Source: Bathymodiolus brooksi
Lineage: Eukaryota; Mollusca; Bivalvia; Mytilida; Modiolidae
Length of the DNA: 64,000 bases
Direction of reading: 5' to 3'
Assembly: GCA_963680875.1 (NCBI GenBank)
Contig: OY804578.1
Coordinates: forward strand, 102,701,689 to 102,765,688
This document shows positions 19,501 through 28,002 of the stretch, piece after piece. The stretch's first letter is position 1. The number at the start of each line of letters is the position of its first letter. The notes under the pieces are model-generated. The model had not been told where the DNA came from, made no database searches, and was given only the letters and a program-made list of their open reading frames with translations. Both the position numbers and the translations under genes were made by a program.

Positions 19501-22337
19501 TTCATTGAATTTTGGATCTGTCCCGACAACATAAAATGTTTTGTTTTCCATTTTATTGATAAAGTTTGCTACATTTTGGTGGCAAAAAACATGAAATATT
19601 CATTAGATTGTCATTTTAAAATTTGTACATTAACTGGACCACATCTGCAGAGTTCAGGAAAAGGCAGCAATAAATGCTAACAAGAAGACAGTATTAAGTC
19701 GAAAAGCTTTTGCCTCATCAATTGTGTGTTGAACAATCAAATACAAAAAATAGTATGGAAGCAACGAAATCTAAAGAATCAGATTTAGAATAACAAGAAC
19801 AAGTAAGATATTTAGCATGAAGATGTAAATTAACAATTGAAGAAAATGGTGATTAAATCATTCATACAAAATATCATAAAATAAAACAAAGCTACGTAAT
19901 ATACAATATCACAAGGGAGATAATAAAGGCAAACAAGATCATGATATATGCATGCGGTTTGTTTTCAGAATTTTCATAGCGTCATCGTTTTCTAAGTACT
20001 AAACTATTAAATCAAAAGTTTCATCAGATCATCAGATCATTGAAACGTCTTTTCGGAATATATCAACTCCTTGTTGAAAAGTAATCTGTTAATTTCTTAT
20101 AGGTGGTATTGGAGGTAAACAGTGGAGAGGTTAACTAATTAACTAAGATTTATTGGACCAAACCCCCCTCCCCCTTTTACAACATCATCAAATGTGTCTA
20201 GCAAGGCATGAATATATCGCCAAACCAATTAGCCAGTAAATTCTGCATGAAACTTTATAAATAAAAATACATGCATAGGCCATCTTATATGTGTATGCAT
20301 GTTGTCTGTCATTCGATAATTATACTGATAGTGTAATAATTTCGTTACAGAACCTGATTTTTCTGGAGGAGAGATAATTGCTTTAAGTTTGAGCATCGTG
20401 ATCGTCATAATACTTTTGATTGCTCTCATCGTGTGTTCTGTTCTACTGGGTAAGTTTATTTCTGTAGTGTATAGAAGTTACTAATGTGCACCTCTCTTCC
20501 ATTTTGTGCATGAAACCTACTTATTAAAGTATTCGCTATATGAAATTGTAAAATATTTTAATTTCGAATAATGCTCTATTAAATTAAAGAGGGGCCGTCG
20601 TAGTCGTGATCCTATGGTGGTTGGATTTACAACTACATGTGCAATCCGTGCCTTTCACCACTACCACGATATAACTGAAATATTGTTGAAAGTGTCGTTA
20701 AGCACCATAAACCAACTATACAACCATATATGTAATTAAAGTAATGTAAAACTGGCTGTGAAGTATAATATCATCCACACGCGATGAGTTTTACCTCTTA
20801 TTGAATATACATCTGGTATTCCTTTTGAAAAGTAAGGGAAATATTGCTACTACAATGATAATTAAGTTGTTGTAGCAGATTCAAGATTTCTGTGTGTCAT
20901 TAATTTGTTTTTTCAAGGTCGTCGTATATGCCGTTCTGCAGCTGAATGTAAGGATAAAGATATGGGTATTGCATCCAATCGTGAAAAGGCTGATGTTCCA
21001 AGATTCGATAGAGTACCGACTGCTTCTACTAGGTACGTTCTCAAAACAAATTTAAATAACACTAATATATCTGAGGTATTTCATAAAATAAATACAATTA
21101 GTAGCAGGTAAGTTTTTGTTAAATGTGTTCAGAACGCCACTTTCAACAATATTTCAGATATATCATGACGGTCAGTTTTAATGGTGGAGGAAACGGGAGT
21201 ACATGGAGAAAGCCAACGACCTGCGGCAAGTCACTGACAAACTTTATCACATAATGTTGTATTCATTACCCCTCTCCATGAGCGGATTCGAACTCACAAT
21301 GTTAGTCGTGATAGGTACTGATTCCATACTATAACGACCACGACGCATATAATTAAGTTGTTGATATCAAGGAAAATAATGATAAAATATATTTTACAAT
21401 TAAAATTCAACAAAATTAATTATGTCATATAATAGTGTAATCACCGTAACCGAATGGTTAGATTGAAATTTTGAAACTTCAAGTAGAAGTTGGAAGTCTA
21501 GCAGATGTCCTATGCCGTAAGTACCAAGAGGAGATTGAAGATACCAAAGTGGTAATCAGAGTTCCCAAATCGAAGGACATACAACGCAATGACAAAAAGA
21601 AAAAAGGGCAAAAGGACAAACAACGATCTACAAAACACTACACAGAAGACTAAAGACAGAGTGACACGAACCCCATTACAAACCGGAGGTAGAATATCAA
21701 TAACACAATTAAATGGCTAATATTGAATGCTACAAACCTAATAAAGGTAATGTCTGTTCAGAACTGACGAGTACGTGAACATTTAAAATATATTCTCGTC
21801 ATATTAACAACAACTAACGAACCGACCAATAATTACAAATCAGACAAACAATAGGTAAACATTTGGGACACTTTGAATATATAAGTGTAACCAAGAACCG
21901 AAAATAGGTATTCCAATAGAAATTTATTGTTTAATTTTTTTTGAAAGACAATACCGGTATATGAAAAAATAGAGTTTGTAATTCTCACTTTTTATTGATA
22001 AGATTATTGAACTATGTAAGACATAGCATACTGTTCAGGAAATAGAATGTGAGTAAAATAATATTAAACACACAACCGCCAAATTTTAACCTTAGCCGAG
22101 TTTGGCTATCCTTTGGTTTTATTGCTTCCAAAACTTTAAATTATTAGGCTTTCTAATATTTCGATTATGAGTGTACCTGATGAAGAAACGAGATGTATGC
22201 ACTAAATTTGATACCTACGTTTTTATTTCAGTGATGGCAGATATGAAACCATTCCGGACCGTCCATACTATGTACCACATGATGCATACTATGTACCACA
22301 TGATGCATTCTATGTACCACAGGCTGACTGTATATAG
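1285..22337 (+). CDS. Receptor 1: multi-Ig single-pass membrane receptor (gene span, 5' incomplete)
   Basis: Immunoglobulin-superfamily cell-surface receptor; the ligand is unknown. Coding segments: 1285-1572, 2361-2681, 3292-3594, 7804-8106, 8809-9114, 10583-10885, 12200-12505, 13843-14166, 17916-18239 (nine Ig domains), 20351-20449 (TM), 20918-21032 (juxtamembrane) and 22232-22337 (tail, stop TAG). Every Ig and TM exon is phase 1 at both ends, so exons can be gained, lost or skipped without a frameshift. Each Ig domain shows the Cys, Trp and Y-x-C pattern. The visible order is Ig1-Ig9, TM, tail of about 70 residues. No signal peptide is seen, so the start lies upstream or in an unrecognised exon. 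Introns are large and full of satellites. Receptor 2 at 29.8-36.8 kb has the same 3' architecture, which supports a real gene family. The family is certain as IgSF; orthology to a named gene is not claimed. Confidence 0.8.
2361..2681 (+). CDS. Receptor 1 Ig exon 2
   Basis: 321 nt, phase 1-1, acceptor CAACTAG and donor GGAA|GTATGG. It encodes PPVVTIAHPSYSQL, ITLGCAV (Cys), VQWTF (Trp) and STDQGTYRCRA (Cys). Slightly longer than its neighbours at 107 codons. The donor is weaker than the others (A|GTATGG). Confidence 0.82.
3292..3594 (+). CDS. Receptor 1 Ig exon 3 (seed of the 51-bp satellite)
   Basis: 303 nt, phase 1-1, acceptor TTTTTTAG and donor GGAG|GTTAGT. It encodes VTIPCSI (Cys), VYWTRN (Trp) and GSNGVYTCFATN (Cys), then the closing strand NPTTLTITG. 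The last ~40 nt of the exon and its splice donor are the first unit of the 51-bp tandem array that follows immediately. Use of the next donor in the array would read GGA GGT TAG, an in-frame stop. Confidence 0.85.
3595..5795. repeat. 51-bp satellite block 1, derived from an Ig exon 3' end plus 5' splice site
   Basis: About 43 copies of a 51-bp unit of the form GTTAGTCATGTTAACTCTCA-AGTAACATCACAACTTTAAC-AATAACTGGAG. The unit matches the last ~40 nt of the preceding Ig exon, the G|GTTAGT donor and the first intron bases. Many copies keep GGAG|GTTAGT intact. A higher-order repeat of about 14 units (~714 bp) is visible: the distinctive units near 3665-3800 recur near 4380-4510. Confidence 0.95.
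5796..7329. other. AT-rich intron of receptor 1 with a block duplicated twice more downstream
   Basis: No exon recognised. The segment at about 5800-5920 (ACTAGTTCCACCTTG, CCTGTACTGAGCCAGTCA) and the one at about 7070-7330 (CTACGATTATTTGATTGAAT, GGATCTGTCCTGACAG) recur at 16830-16950 and 17275-17530, and more divergently at 19360-19700. These mark copies of the same intron. Open frames at about 6000-7070 are AT-rich and show no protein-like composition. Confidence 0.55.
7329..7650 (+). repeat. SINE family A copy
   Basis: tRNA-derived head (CATCTGTGGGGTAATAGTTA as the A-box region, then GATTCGGACCCC as the B box). It is followed by the body GGTCAAACCAAAGACTATGA and the shared tail GGCGTTAAACAACAATCACT with ACTCACTC repeats. 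The head resembles tRNA-Gly. Other copies lie at 17.5, 43.4, 45.0, 53.5, 55.4 and 56.4/57.9 kb. Confidence 0.85.
7804..8106 (+). CDS. Receptor 1 Ig exon 4
   Basis: 303 nt, phase 1-1, acceptor TTTACAG and donor ATAC|GTAAGT. It encodes LSVDVSPNSANVV, QITCTVTG (Cys), ITWTRL (Trp) and SSDAGTYVCRATNVAG (Cys). It is a close relative of Ig exon 6: both share the SPxSANV opening, DIVNSxGKYxGGTT and NFQSSD. Exons 4+5 and 6+7 are a two-exon duplication. Confidence 0.87.
8107..8808. other. Intron with poly-C tract
   Basis: No gene seen. It contains a run of about 16 C at 8630-8646. It ends in the TTTTACAG acceptor of the next Ig exon. Confidence 0.6.
8809..9114 (+). CDS. Receptor 1 Ig exon 5
   Basis: 306 nt, phase 1-1, acceptor TTTTACAG and donor GGAT|GTGAGT. 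It encodes LTISPPSGTATFGD, IQCQITG (Cys), SSWSWTKTPINGGS (Trp), PFLTINNIV and EADYACQATNLAG (Cys). It is nearly identical through its middle to Ig exon 7, including nucleotide-level identity over SWSWTKTP and QGSKYSIQNSP, so the duplication is recent or under gene conversion. Confidence 0.87.
9115..10582. repeat. Intron with dispersed repeat and SINE family B copy (about 9684-9930)
   Basis: At about 9470-9660 lies an inverted relative of the repeat block found near 25,290-25,440. At about 9684-9930 is a SINE family B copy: a CCGTCGTGGTCGTGATCGTA head, a GAGTTCAAATCTC B box and the tail CACGATATAACTGAAATATT. The minus-strand open frame across 9816-10163 is SINE plus AT-rich sequence, not a gene. 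Confidence 0.65.
10583..10885 (+). CDS. Receptor 1 Ig exon 6
   Basis: 303 nt, phase 1-1, acceptor TTTTTTTCCAG and donor ATAC|GTAAGT. It encodes LTVGISPSSANVL, VQCLISG (Cys), IQWLKT (Trp) and SSDTGIYVCRVANAYG (Cys). Partner of exon 4 in the duplicated pair, with the same length and the same donor. Confidence 0.87.
10886..12199. other. AT-rich intron, no gene seen
   Basis: A short block at about 11,815-11,960 (AACACAGAAAACTTAAATGA, AAAACGGGAGGTGAAC) resembles blocks at 21,590-21,690 and 36,040-36,160 and is probably a retroelement remnant. The minus-strand open frames at 11.4-11.8 kb are lysine/asparagine-rich AT artefacts. Confidence 0.5.
12200..12505 (+). CDS. Receptor 1 Ig exon 7
   Basis: 306 nt, phase 1-1, acceptor ATTTTACAG and donor GGAG|GTAAGT. 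Read in the phase-1 frame it is fully open: SITISPPFGTAIVGD, IQCQISG (Cys), SSWSWTKTPINGGS (Trp), PFLTINNIV and EADYACQATNVAG (Cys). No ATG-initiated frame covers it, so an ORF search would miss most of it. Partner of exon 5. Confidence 0.87.
12506..13842. other. Intron with a weak repeat remnant
   Basis: No exon recognised. At about 13,025-13,090 the words AACGTCCAGTGAGCAATATT and GGCTATATTCACGAG look like the tail of a dispersed mollusc repeat. The adjoining open frame at 13,112-13,303 has no recognisable domain and I treat it as repeat-associated. Confidence 0.45.
13843..14166 (+). CDS. Receptor 1 Ig exon 8
   Basis: 324 nt, phase 1-1, acceptor TTTTTTTCAG and donor GGAG|GTAAAT. It encodes ALSVSVTPATNSAVIGD, VIQCTVSG (Cys), SWYWTCLP (Trp, plus an extra Cys absent from its sister exon 9) and AADAGDYSCHATNVVG (Cys). 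It is nearly identical in length and sequence to exon 9 at 17,916. The unpaired Cys may be neutral or could form an intermolecular bridge. Confidence 0.87.
14725..15005 (-). CDS. Orphan terminal exon of an adhesion-type GPCR (TM6-TM7 and tail), antisense in a receptor 1 intron
   Basis: Read on the minus strand, a TTTACAG acceptor opens a 281-nt phase-1 frame that ends in TAA. It starts LTWIFGFFTIEEASIVFQ (end of TM6 and loop), then YIFTILNVLQGFLIFVLFT (TM7), then a basic tail REKQVRQHWKKLCC and a Ser/Glu-rich end. The pattern W-x-F-G-F and FTxLNxLQGFxIFxLF is characteristic of family-B2/adhesion GPCRs (latrophilin-like), whose last TMs often sit in one terminal exon. No other GPCR exon was found on the minus strand at higher coordinates, where satellites begin at 15.2 kb. 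It may be a translocated exon, a decayed gene, or the end of a gene with very long introns. The domain call is solid; expression is unknown. Confidence 0.7.
15224..15740. repeat. 85-bp tandem repeat
   Basis: About six copies of an ~85-bp unit containing ATCTTCTTTTGGACATTGTA, GAGTTATGCCTTCACATTAC and AAATTTCTTCCGTAACGTCC. The + strand is pyrimidine-rich. It abuts the second 51-bp satellite block directly. Confidence 0.9.
15741..16830. repeat. 51-bp satellite block 2
   Basis: About 21 copies of the 51-bp unit seen after Ig exon 3, many retaining GGAG|GTTAGT or a one-base variant. A ~270-bp segment is repeated in tandem (near 16,200-16,430 and 16,490-16,730). No Ig exon precedes it here, so the seeding exon was lost or displaced by the 85-bp repeat. 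Confidence 0.93.
16891..17270. repeat. 75-bp tandem repeat
   Basis: Five near-identical copies of a 75-bp unit (TAGTTCCACCTTGCCACATT ... GCGGTGATGTATATGTGCAT). The single-copy ancestor is at 5870-5925. Because 75 is a multiple of three, long minus-strand frames exist; these are not taken as genes. Confidence 0.93.
17275..17915 (+). repeat. Duplicated intron segment with SINE family A copy (about 17,533-17,800)
   Basis: 17,278-17,530 repeats 7075-7330. The SINE A copy shows GCATCTGTGGGGTAATAGTT and the GGTCTAAAAACAAAG body, with an internal deletion removing the B-box context. It ends at the TTTTTCCAG acceptor of Ig exon 9. Confidence 0.75.
17916..18239 (+). CDS. Receptor 1 Ig exon 9, with a GC splice donor
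   Basis: 324 nt, phase 1-1, acceptor TTTTTTCCAG. It encodes VALSVSVTPATQGAAIGD, VIQCTVSG (Cys), SWSWTSSP (Trp) and TADAGDYICRATNAVG (Cys), and is the sister of exon 8. The boundary reads GGAG|GCAAGT where exons 7 and 8 have GGAG|GTAAGT and GGAG|GTAAAT. A phase-1 exon therefore needs a GC-AG intron. The nearest GT (GGCAA|GTAATT) would end the exon in phase 2 and break the frame into the TM exon. Confidence 0.85.
18470..18770 (+). pseudogene. Dead Ig exon, copy of Ig exon 3
   Basis: Aligns along its length with Ig exon 3 (CTCATATTCTGATATCTATG, GTTACCATTCCATGTTCCAT, ATCTATACGTGTTACGC). It carries a one-base loss near its 5' end. The conserved core Trp codon TGG has become TGA at 18,579-18,581, the following repeat is shortened, and its donor has decayed to GGGGTTGGTCAT. 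Being phase 1-1 it can be skipped silently. A third 51-bp satellite block follows it, as for the parental exon. Confidence 0.82.
18771..19350. repeat. 51-bp satellite block 3
   Basis: About eleven copies of the 51-bp unit. A three-unit segment of ~153 bp (AACCGTAATCATAGCTGGAG, CTAACGACGTTAACAATAAC) is itself repeated three times. The block begins inside the dead Ig exon's 3' end. Confidence 0.92.
19351..20350. other. Intron before the TM exon, no gene seen
   Basis: 19,360-19,700 is a diverged third copy of the intron block seen at 5.8-7.3 kb and 16.8-17.5 kb. The rest is AT-rich and ends in GTTACAG. Confidence 0.55.
20351..20449 (+). CDS. Receptor 1 transmembrane exon
   Basis: 99 nt, phase 1-1, acceptor CGTTACAG and donor TGG|GTAAGT. 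It encodes PDFSGGEIIALSLSIV followed by a continuous hydrophobic stretch to CSVLL, a typical single-pass helix. The receptor 2 TM exon (34,343-34,441) has the same length and begins with the same D-x-SGGE motif. Confidence 0.85.
20450..20917 (+). repeat. Intron with a truncated SINE family B copy (about 20,590-20,715)
   Basis: GGCCGTCGTAGTCGTGATCC head joined to the CACGATATAACTGAAATATT tail, with the middle deleted. Confidence 0.75.
20918..21032 (+). CDS. Receptor 1 juxtamembrane exon
   Basis: 115 nt, enters in phase 1 and leaves in phase 2 (AG|GTACGT). It encodes GRRICRSAAECKDKDM and ends PRFDRVPTAST. Basic and cysteine-containing just after the membrane. Homologous to 34,978-35,080 of receptor 2 (shared C-SAAE-K and PRF words). 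Confidence 0.82.
21033..22231. other. Intron with SINE family B (minus, about 21,130-21,345) and retroelement remnant
   Basis: The minus-strand SINE reads CAATATTTCAGATATATCAT, GTCAGTTTTAATGGTGGAGG and GATTCGAACTCACAA. At 21,590-21,690 is the block AACAACGATCTACAAAACAC, which recurs in inverted orientation at 38,430-38,470. No homologue of receptor 2's YDIP exon is visible here. Confidence 0.6.
22232..22337 (+). CDS. Receptor 1 last exon: tyrosine-rich cytoplasmic tail
   Basis: Acceptor TTATTTCAG, entered in phase 2, stop TAG at 22,335-22,337. It encodes DGRYETIPDRP, then three 7-residue repeats YYVPHDA, YYVPHDA and FYVPQAD, then CI. The repeat is a 21-bp in-frame duplication at 22,266-22,322. 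The first Tyr of each YYVP gives a YxxP motif (two copies, the third changed to FYVP); YETI is a YxxI motif. YxxP is the class recognised by Crk/Nck-type SH2 domains. The frame was chosen because the previous exon ends in phase 2 and because the tail is compositionally protein-like. A longer open frame in another phase runs on to 22,668 but belongs to retroelement sequence. Confidence 0.78.
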
Positions 22338-22429
22338 ACGAGGAGGAGTGAGGAGGTCTCCGCAGGTAGAAGAGGAAGAGTACACTATCACGATCATCTC
22401 TAAATTAGCTCAACTATGTTTCATAAAAA

Positions 22430-23110
22430 GGAATGGCCAACATAGCTACAAACAAACACTTTGTTTTATGAAGACCCAGCGCTTATTGTGGAAAGAGAAC
22501 ACTGATTCTAACAAAAAAGTTCCCGAAAGTAACATTATCAAAATCTTCGAGATTTTGATTAACAACATTCTTTTATCTTTGGAGGACCTGTTTTTTAAAA
22601 GACAATTGGCATTTTTATGTGTTCTTACCGATTTGCTTCATTTTTCCTACGAGGCAGAATTCTTATAAAAAAGAGACAAGAAGCTATCTCGATTTTTTTA
22701 TTTCACGTTCCGCTATATAGATAATGTCCTTGCACAAATAATTTTACGCTTGGTGCGTATGTTGATCGCATCTATGTCATTGAGCTTGAAATAAAGGATG
22801 CCACAGATACAGCTAGATCTGCTTCAATTCCGGCTCCTAAACCTCGACAGCGAGGGCAAGTTGATGGCGAAACTTTACGACAAAATATCATATTTCCGCT
22901 TTGAACTTTCCAGTTGATGCAATATTTAACAGCTTGTATTAAATATCATATTTTCCTTGCTAAAGGGTTGTTGGCACCAGTGTTCCTAGTGGCTAAGTTG
23001 ACATCATCACTTCGAAAGATTATGATGGCCATCATGACTTGGTTAACCATTACGGGAATATATGTCTGACAAATGACCACGGTGGTGTTCCATTTGTCGA
23101 AATCACAATC
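22430..23110 (+). pseudogene. Reverse transcriptase relic downstream of receptor 1
   Basis: Frames broken by several shifts, but readable pieces occur in the right order: FEILINNILLSLEDLFF, SYEAEFL, RYIDNVLAQ (the YIDD-type catalytic box with D to N), YVDRIYVIELEIKDATDTAR and YDGHHDLVNHYGNI. I recognise this as a YIDDxL reverse transcriptase common in invertebrate genomes. The family (Penelope-like or other) is not resolved. A second relic of the same element lies after receptor 2 at about 37.5-38.05 kb. Confidence 0.65.
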
Positions 23111-23577
23111 CCGTTCTTTACTCATTCATGACTCATCACCGGGTTTGTATCAAGAGTAACACGATGTGTGTCACTATTGAAGCAGAAACTGCTTACCCCT
23201 CCAGAACACCAGATTTCTCCCACGTTTCTTTGTAGAGTTTATATTCCTTAAGCTTTAGCTTTCTGTGTAGTGCATTGTAGGACATTGTTTGACGTTTTTC
23301 ATTTGGCCATTGCATTGTTTGTCATTCTTGCGGATTTTTATTACCCCTTTGGCATTCCTAAAGCTTTTTTGTACTAGAATTGTATTGATACCACATAATA
23401 TATTGCGAAGCAAAAATAATCCATTTGCTCGTGATAAATATAATGATCTTAAATTTAACAAACACAAAGATTGTGGACAAATATGATAAAGTCAAGAAAA
23501 TGTATAAGAATATTTACAAATAACATGTATATACTACAGGAAACTGGAAACTTTAGTTTTGCACTTAAATTTCTACA

Positions 23578-23705
23578 TGATTCTACATTAACACATTAAC
23601 TCAAATACGTGACACTGATTCTACATTAACTCAATTACGTGACACTGATTCTACATAAACTCAAATAGGTGACACTGATTCTATATCAACTCAAATATGG
23701 GAAGC
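23578..23705. repeat. ~31-bp short tandem repeat
   Basis: About four copies of GTGACACTGATTCTACATTA followed by ACTCAAATA. Confidence 0.85.
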
Positions 23706-23944
23706 ATATATATTGTACATCAAGTAATGAACGTGACACTTTGTTTGTCTTCTTCCTGTGTTTTGTGTACGCCTTGTTGCCAGTTTCTCTGGATTGTCCA
23801 CATATTATTTCCCCTTCTGTTTTCTCTAACATTTATTCAAATGAAGTAAAATTGCAATTTAGCAGGGTTAATGCACGAAGAAATTGGATCCACTATTACT
23901 TTTATATGACTACAGCTGTAAAAAGAAGTAGTTGATAAAATCAT

Positions 23945-25285
23945 GGAAAACAAATACCGGAAGTCTTAGTCTAATACATATGTATCAACAAGTACCGCAA
24001 GTCTTACTCTGATACAGATGTATAAACAAATACCGGTAGTCTTAGCCTAACACAGATGAATCAACAAGTACCGCAAGTCTTACTCTGATACAGATGTATA
24101 AACATTTACCGGTAGTCTTAGCCTAATACAGATGAATCAACAAGTACCGCAAGTCTTACTCTGATACAGATGTATAAACATATACCGGTAGTCTTAGCCT
24201 AATACAGATGAATCAACAAGTACCGCAAGTCTTACTCTGATACAGATGTATAAACATATACCGGTAGTCTTAGCCTAATACAGATGAATCAACAAGTACC
24301 GCAAGTCTTACTCTGATACAGATGTATAAACATATACCGGTAATCTTAGCCTAATACAGATGAATCAACAAGTACCGCAAGTCTTACTCTGATACAGATG
24401 TATAAACATATACCGGTAGTCTTAGCCTAATACAGATGAATCAACAAGTACCGCAAGTCTTACTCTGATACAGATGTATAAACATATACCGGTAGTCTTA
24501 GCCTAATACAGATGAATCAACAAGTACCGCAAGTCTTACTCTGATACAGATGTATAAACATATACCGGTAGTCTTAGCCTAATACAGATGAATCAACAAG
24601 TACCGCAAGTCTTACTCTGATACAGATGTATAAACATATACTGGTAGTCTTAGCCTAATACAGATGAATCAACAAGTACCGCAAGTCTTACTCTGATACA
24701 GATGTATAAACATATACCGGTAGTCTTAGCCTAATACAGATGAATCAACAAGTACCGCAAGTCTTACTCTGATACAGATGTATAAACATATACTGGTAGT
24801 CTTAGCCTAATACAGATGAATCAACAAGTACCGCAAGTCTTACTCTGATACAGATGTATAAACATATACTGGTAGTCTTAGCCTAATACAGATGAATCAA
24901 CAAGTACCGCAAGTCTTACTCTGATACAGATGTATAAACATATACCGGTAGTCTTAGCCTAATACAGATGAATCAACAAGTACCGCAAGTCTTACTCTGA
25001 TACAGATGTATAAACATATACCGGTAGTCTTAGCCTAATACAGATGAATCAACAAGTACCGCAAGTCTTACTCTGATACAGATGTATAAACATATACTGG
25101 TAGTCTTAGCCTAATACAGATTAATCAACAAGTACCACAAGTCTTACTCTGATACAGATGTATAAACATATACTGGTAGTCTTAGCCTAATACAGATGAA
25201 TCAACAAGTACCGCAAGTCTTACTCTGATACAGATGTATAAACATATACCAGAAATCTTAGTCTGATACAGGTGTATAAACATTG
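23945..25285. repeat. 76-bp minisatellite (dimer of a 38-bp unit)
   Basis: About 17 copies of a 76-bp unit made of two related 38-bp halves: ATACCGGTAGTCTTAGCCTA-ATACAGATGAATCAAC and AGTACCGCAAGTCTTACTCT-GATACAGATGTATAAAC. The inner copies are nearly identical. The same 38-bp unit forms an undimerised array at 38,080-38,398 behind receptor 2. Confidence 0.95.
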
Positions 25286-27288
25286 AAAGGGGCAAAATCG
25301 ATACCTCTAACACAGACATACATGACAGCTCACTTTCCTGGCATGGTACAGGCACTTCAATAAAAAGTGGTGAGGTTAATTCAGTTTTATAGGCCCAAGC
25401 CTCCCCTCGTATTGAAACGATGCGGTCATGCACTTTCATTCCACGTGTGAATGTCAATGCTTACGAACAACCGGGAGAACCGCGTTATTATGAAGACCGC
25501 TATGATCTTGAACATTATGCAGAACATATATAATCTTCGTGACACAGGTGTTATCATATGCATAACATTAGTTCTATTACATAGAGCCGATGGCCTCAAC
25601 TATTATCTAAATATTAGATGGTATACATGGCTATCGCAACACATAATAGTGAAACAATAATCAATATTGAACCAAATTATAATTGTCAATGCCATCTTTC
25701 TTCATAAATTTCCCTAAATTCACGAGAACTTGTAATATTGCTTCTATGGGTGTTCCCCTTATTTTTAAAACGCTTTCCCTGGGTAGCTTGTACGCTTAAA
25801 TGGTACAGATATCATCAGTTCTATTATACAAATCAATACATATGTAAGGTATTCAATAACTTAATATATTCAACAAAAATCATGACATATAACGTCAACA
25901 AATGAGCTTACCTCCCACTTGCTCCCACATACAGATGTGTTACGGCTTGGAAGAAACCCCATTACAGGAATTGACTCTATGTAATTAATGTTTAATGATT
26001 GTTAGATACCTGCTATATCATTGCTTTCTGTCAATTGTATTGCCCGTAGCAAGCAAAGAAGTTTGGTATTAAATCATGACACATGCATAGTCAAGAAGCG
26101 CTATTTGCAAAGGACGGGTCCGCTCATGACTTAGGCTCACTCGCATAATCTCCTTAGACGTGACATATCAGTATTAAAGGGGAGCGAGTGAGAAATGTGA
26201 ATTGAATCAGATAGATTGGGACGAATAGGTATATCAAGCGTCATAACAATACATATCAATAATAAGTACTTTATTGCCAAATGACAAGATAATGATATAC
26301 GCTTAAACTTAATGAATAAAATAAAAAATAAAAAATGCCATACAGTTGAAACGATCCATACCCCTTACACACATATACTATCGTCCACTTTCCTGGCTTG
26401 GGAATGTAGAGGCACTTCAATGAAAAGTGGCGGGTTTAAGCTAGTTGTGTGGGTCCCAAACATTTCCTCTTAATGAAATGATGCGTTGATGGAAGTGATT
26501 TCCATATGTGAGTAAAATGACAACTCTCTTTAAAAGCCTTGAGATCGATGAAATCTGTAAATATTGAATGTCATATTGTTTTGTTATTATATCTGTGAAA
26601 AATGTTACAACAGATTTTACTTTAAATAAATAAATTAACCGATTAATAAAAACAGGAATGGGTAGCTATACTGTCCAACAGTACTGACAGTGCTTTGATT
26701 ATTTAAATACCATATAACCTAGCATTCATACATTCCCACGGCATCAACACAATACCCCTTTGTATATTCGAAGTAGGAAAACAATTCTCATTCAGATATT
26801 ATTCAATTACTGGTGAGATAATTATTCAATTTGCACCTGATCATGTTAAATTATAACATAATAATGGCACAGTTGGCCTTTACAATAAGGACGTTGTATG
26901 GGCTTTTAGAAATATTGGTTATTGATAAAAATCTCCAATCGTAAATTTTCTGGCATCAACCTTTGATTTGTAACACTGCCCATTTTCATTTCGTGCATGT
27001 GGTTGAAACGAGGATAAAATGTCACACTGAGCATATCTCTATTCTATAAATATCAACCATGGAACTATAAAATTTAGGTGATACCATGTACACTTCAGAG
27101 AATCTATGCATATGTTTAAGGTGAGGCTTTAAATTTGTTTCAACTTAATTTCTTTTCTTGACTGTGTATACTATGGTTATCTCATTGAAGATAAAATGAT
27201 TTATGATAGGTTTAAATATTATAGGTTATATTTTTTTTGTACCTTCGGTATTCTCTAATGTTTATTTACTATATCAGATTAGATACAG
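25286..27288. other. Intergenic, dispersed repeat in two copies, no confident gene
   Basis: Blocks at about 25,310-25,450 and 26,380-26,520 are related (CTTTCCTGGC, GAGGCACTTCAATGAAAAGT, then GTGTGAGT-like ends) and resemble, inverted, the block at 9470-9560. An isolated tyrosine-rich open segment at 25,393-25,533 is discussed as a finding. The remainder is AT-rich with nothing recognised. Confidence 0.5.
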
Positions 27289-27540
27289 AGGGCCGTCGTG
27301 GCAGTGATCGTATGGTAGTTGGATTTACAACTACCTATGCAATCAGTGCATATCACCACTGATGTTGTGAGTTCGAATCGCGATCAGGACGAGGTGTACA
27401 ACATTATGTAATAAAGTGTGTCAGTGACTTGCGACAGGTCTGTGGTTTTCTCTGGGTCCTCCGGTTTCTCCCATCAATAAAACTGACAGTCACGATATAG
27501 CTGTAATATTGTTGAGAGTGGCGTTTAACATTATCAATCA
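27289..27540 (+). repeat. SINE family B copy
   Basis: Full-length copy: GGCCGTCGTGGCAGTGATCG, GGATTTACAACTACCTATGC, B box GAGTTCGAATC, GACTTGCGACAGGTC, AATAAAACTGACAGTCACGA and tail GTTGAGAGTGGCGTTTAACA. Confidence 0.88.
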
Positions 27541-27985
27541 AGCAAACAAAAACAGATTAGATACATGTTCATTTAAACTGGATGGAAATACATAACAGAA
27601 GCGTAAGTCGTTTTTAAACTAGTAGTATATGTTGAATATAAATATAAAGTTAAAACACCATTAAGATTTTGTGATTCTTTTTATCTTGTAATAATGAAAG
27701 TTTGAGGTTTATTGTGTTTGGTGATGATGATGATAGAGAAATGTTTACTATAAGAACTAATCATATTATGATCTAGGCTCTTTCCAATCTTATAAAAGTA
27801 TGCATTGATTAAAACATAAAGATGATGCGATATTTAATTGGCATTGCATAAAAGAAAATATTCACATTTGACTTTCTACACATGCCTTTTACAAAATATG
27901 TGGGAAACGCTCATATGATTAGTTCACATGATGAATCCCAAAATTAAAAACAACTCCAGCCATTAAGACCATGAAAGTGATCCTG
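27541..27985. other. No gene seen
   Basis: AT-rich spacer between a SINE and a minisatellite. Confidence 0.5.
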
Positions 27986-28002
27986 ACATGAAAACAAAAG
28001 CG

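Noticed and set aside
22171..22668. 165-codon + frame overlapping the receptor 1 tail
   Set aside because: It uses a different phase from the upstream exon, disrupts the YYVPHDA reading, and its second half is retroelement sequence.
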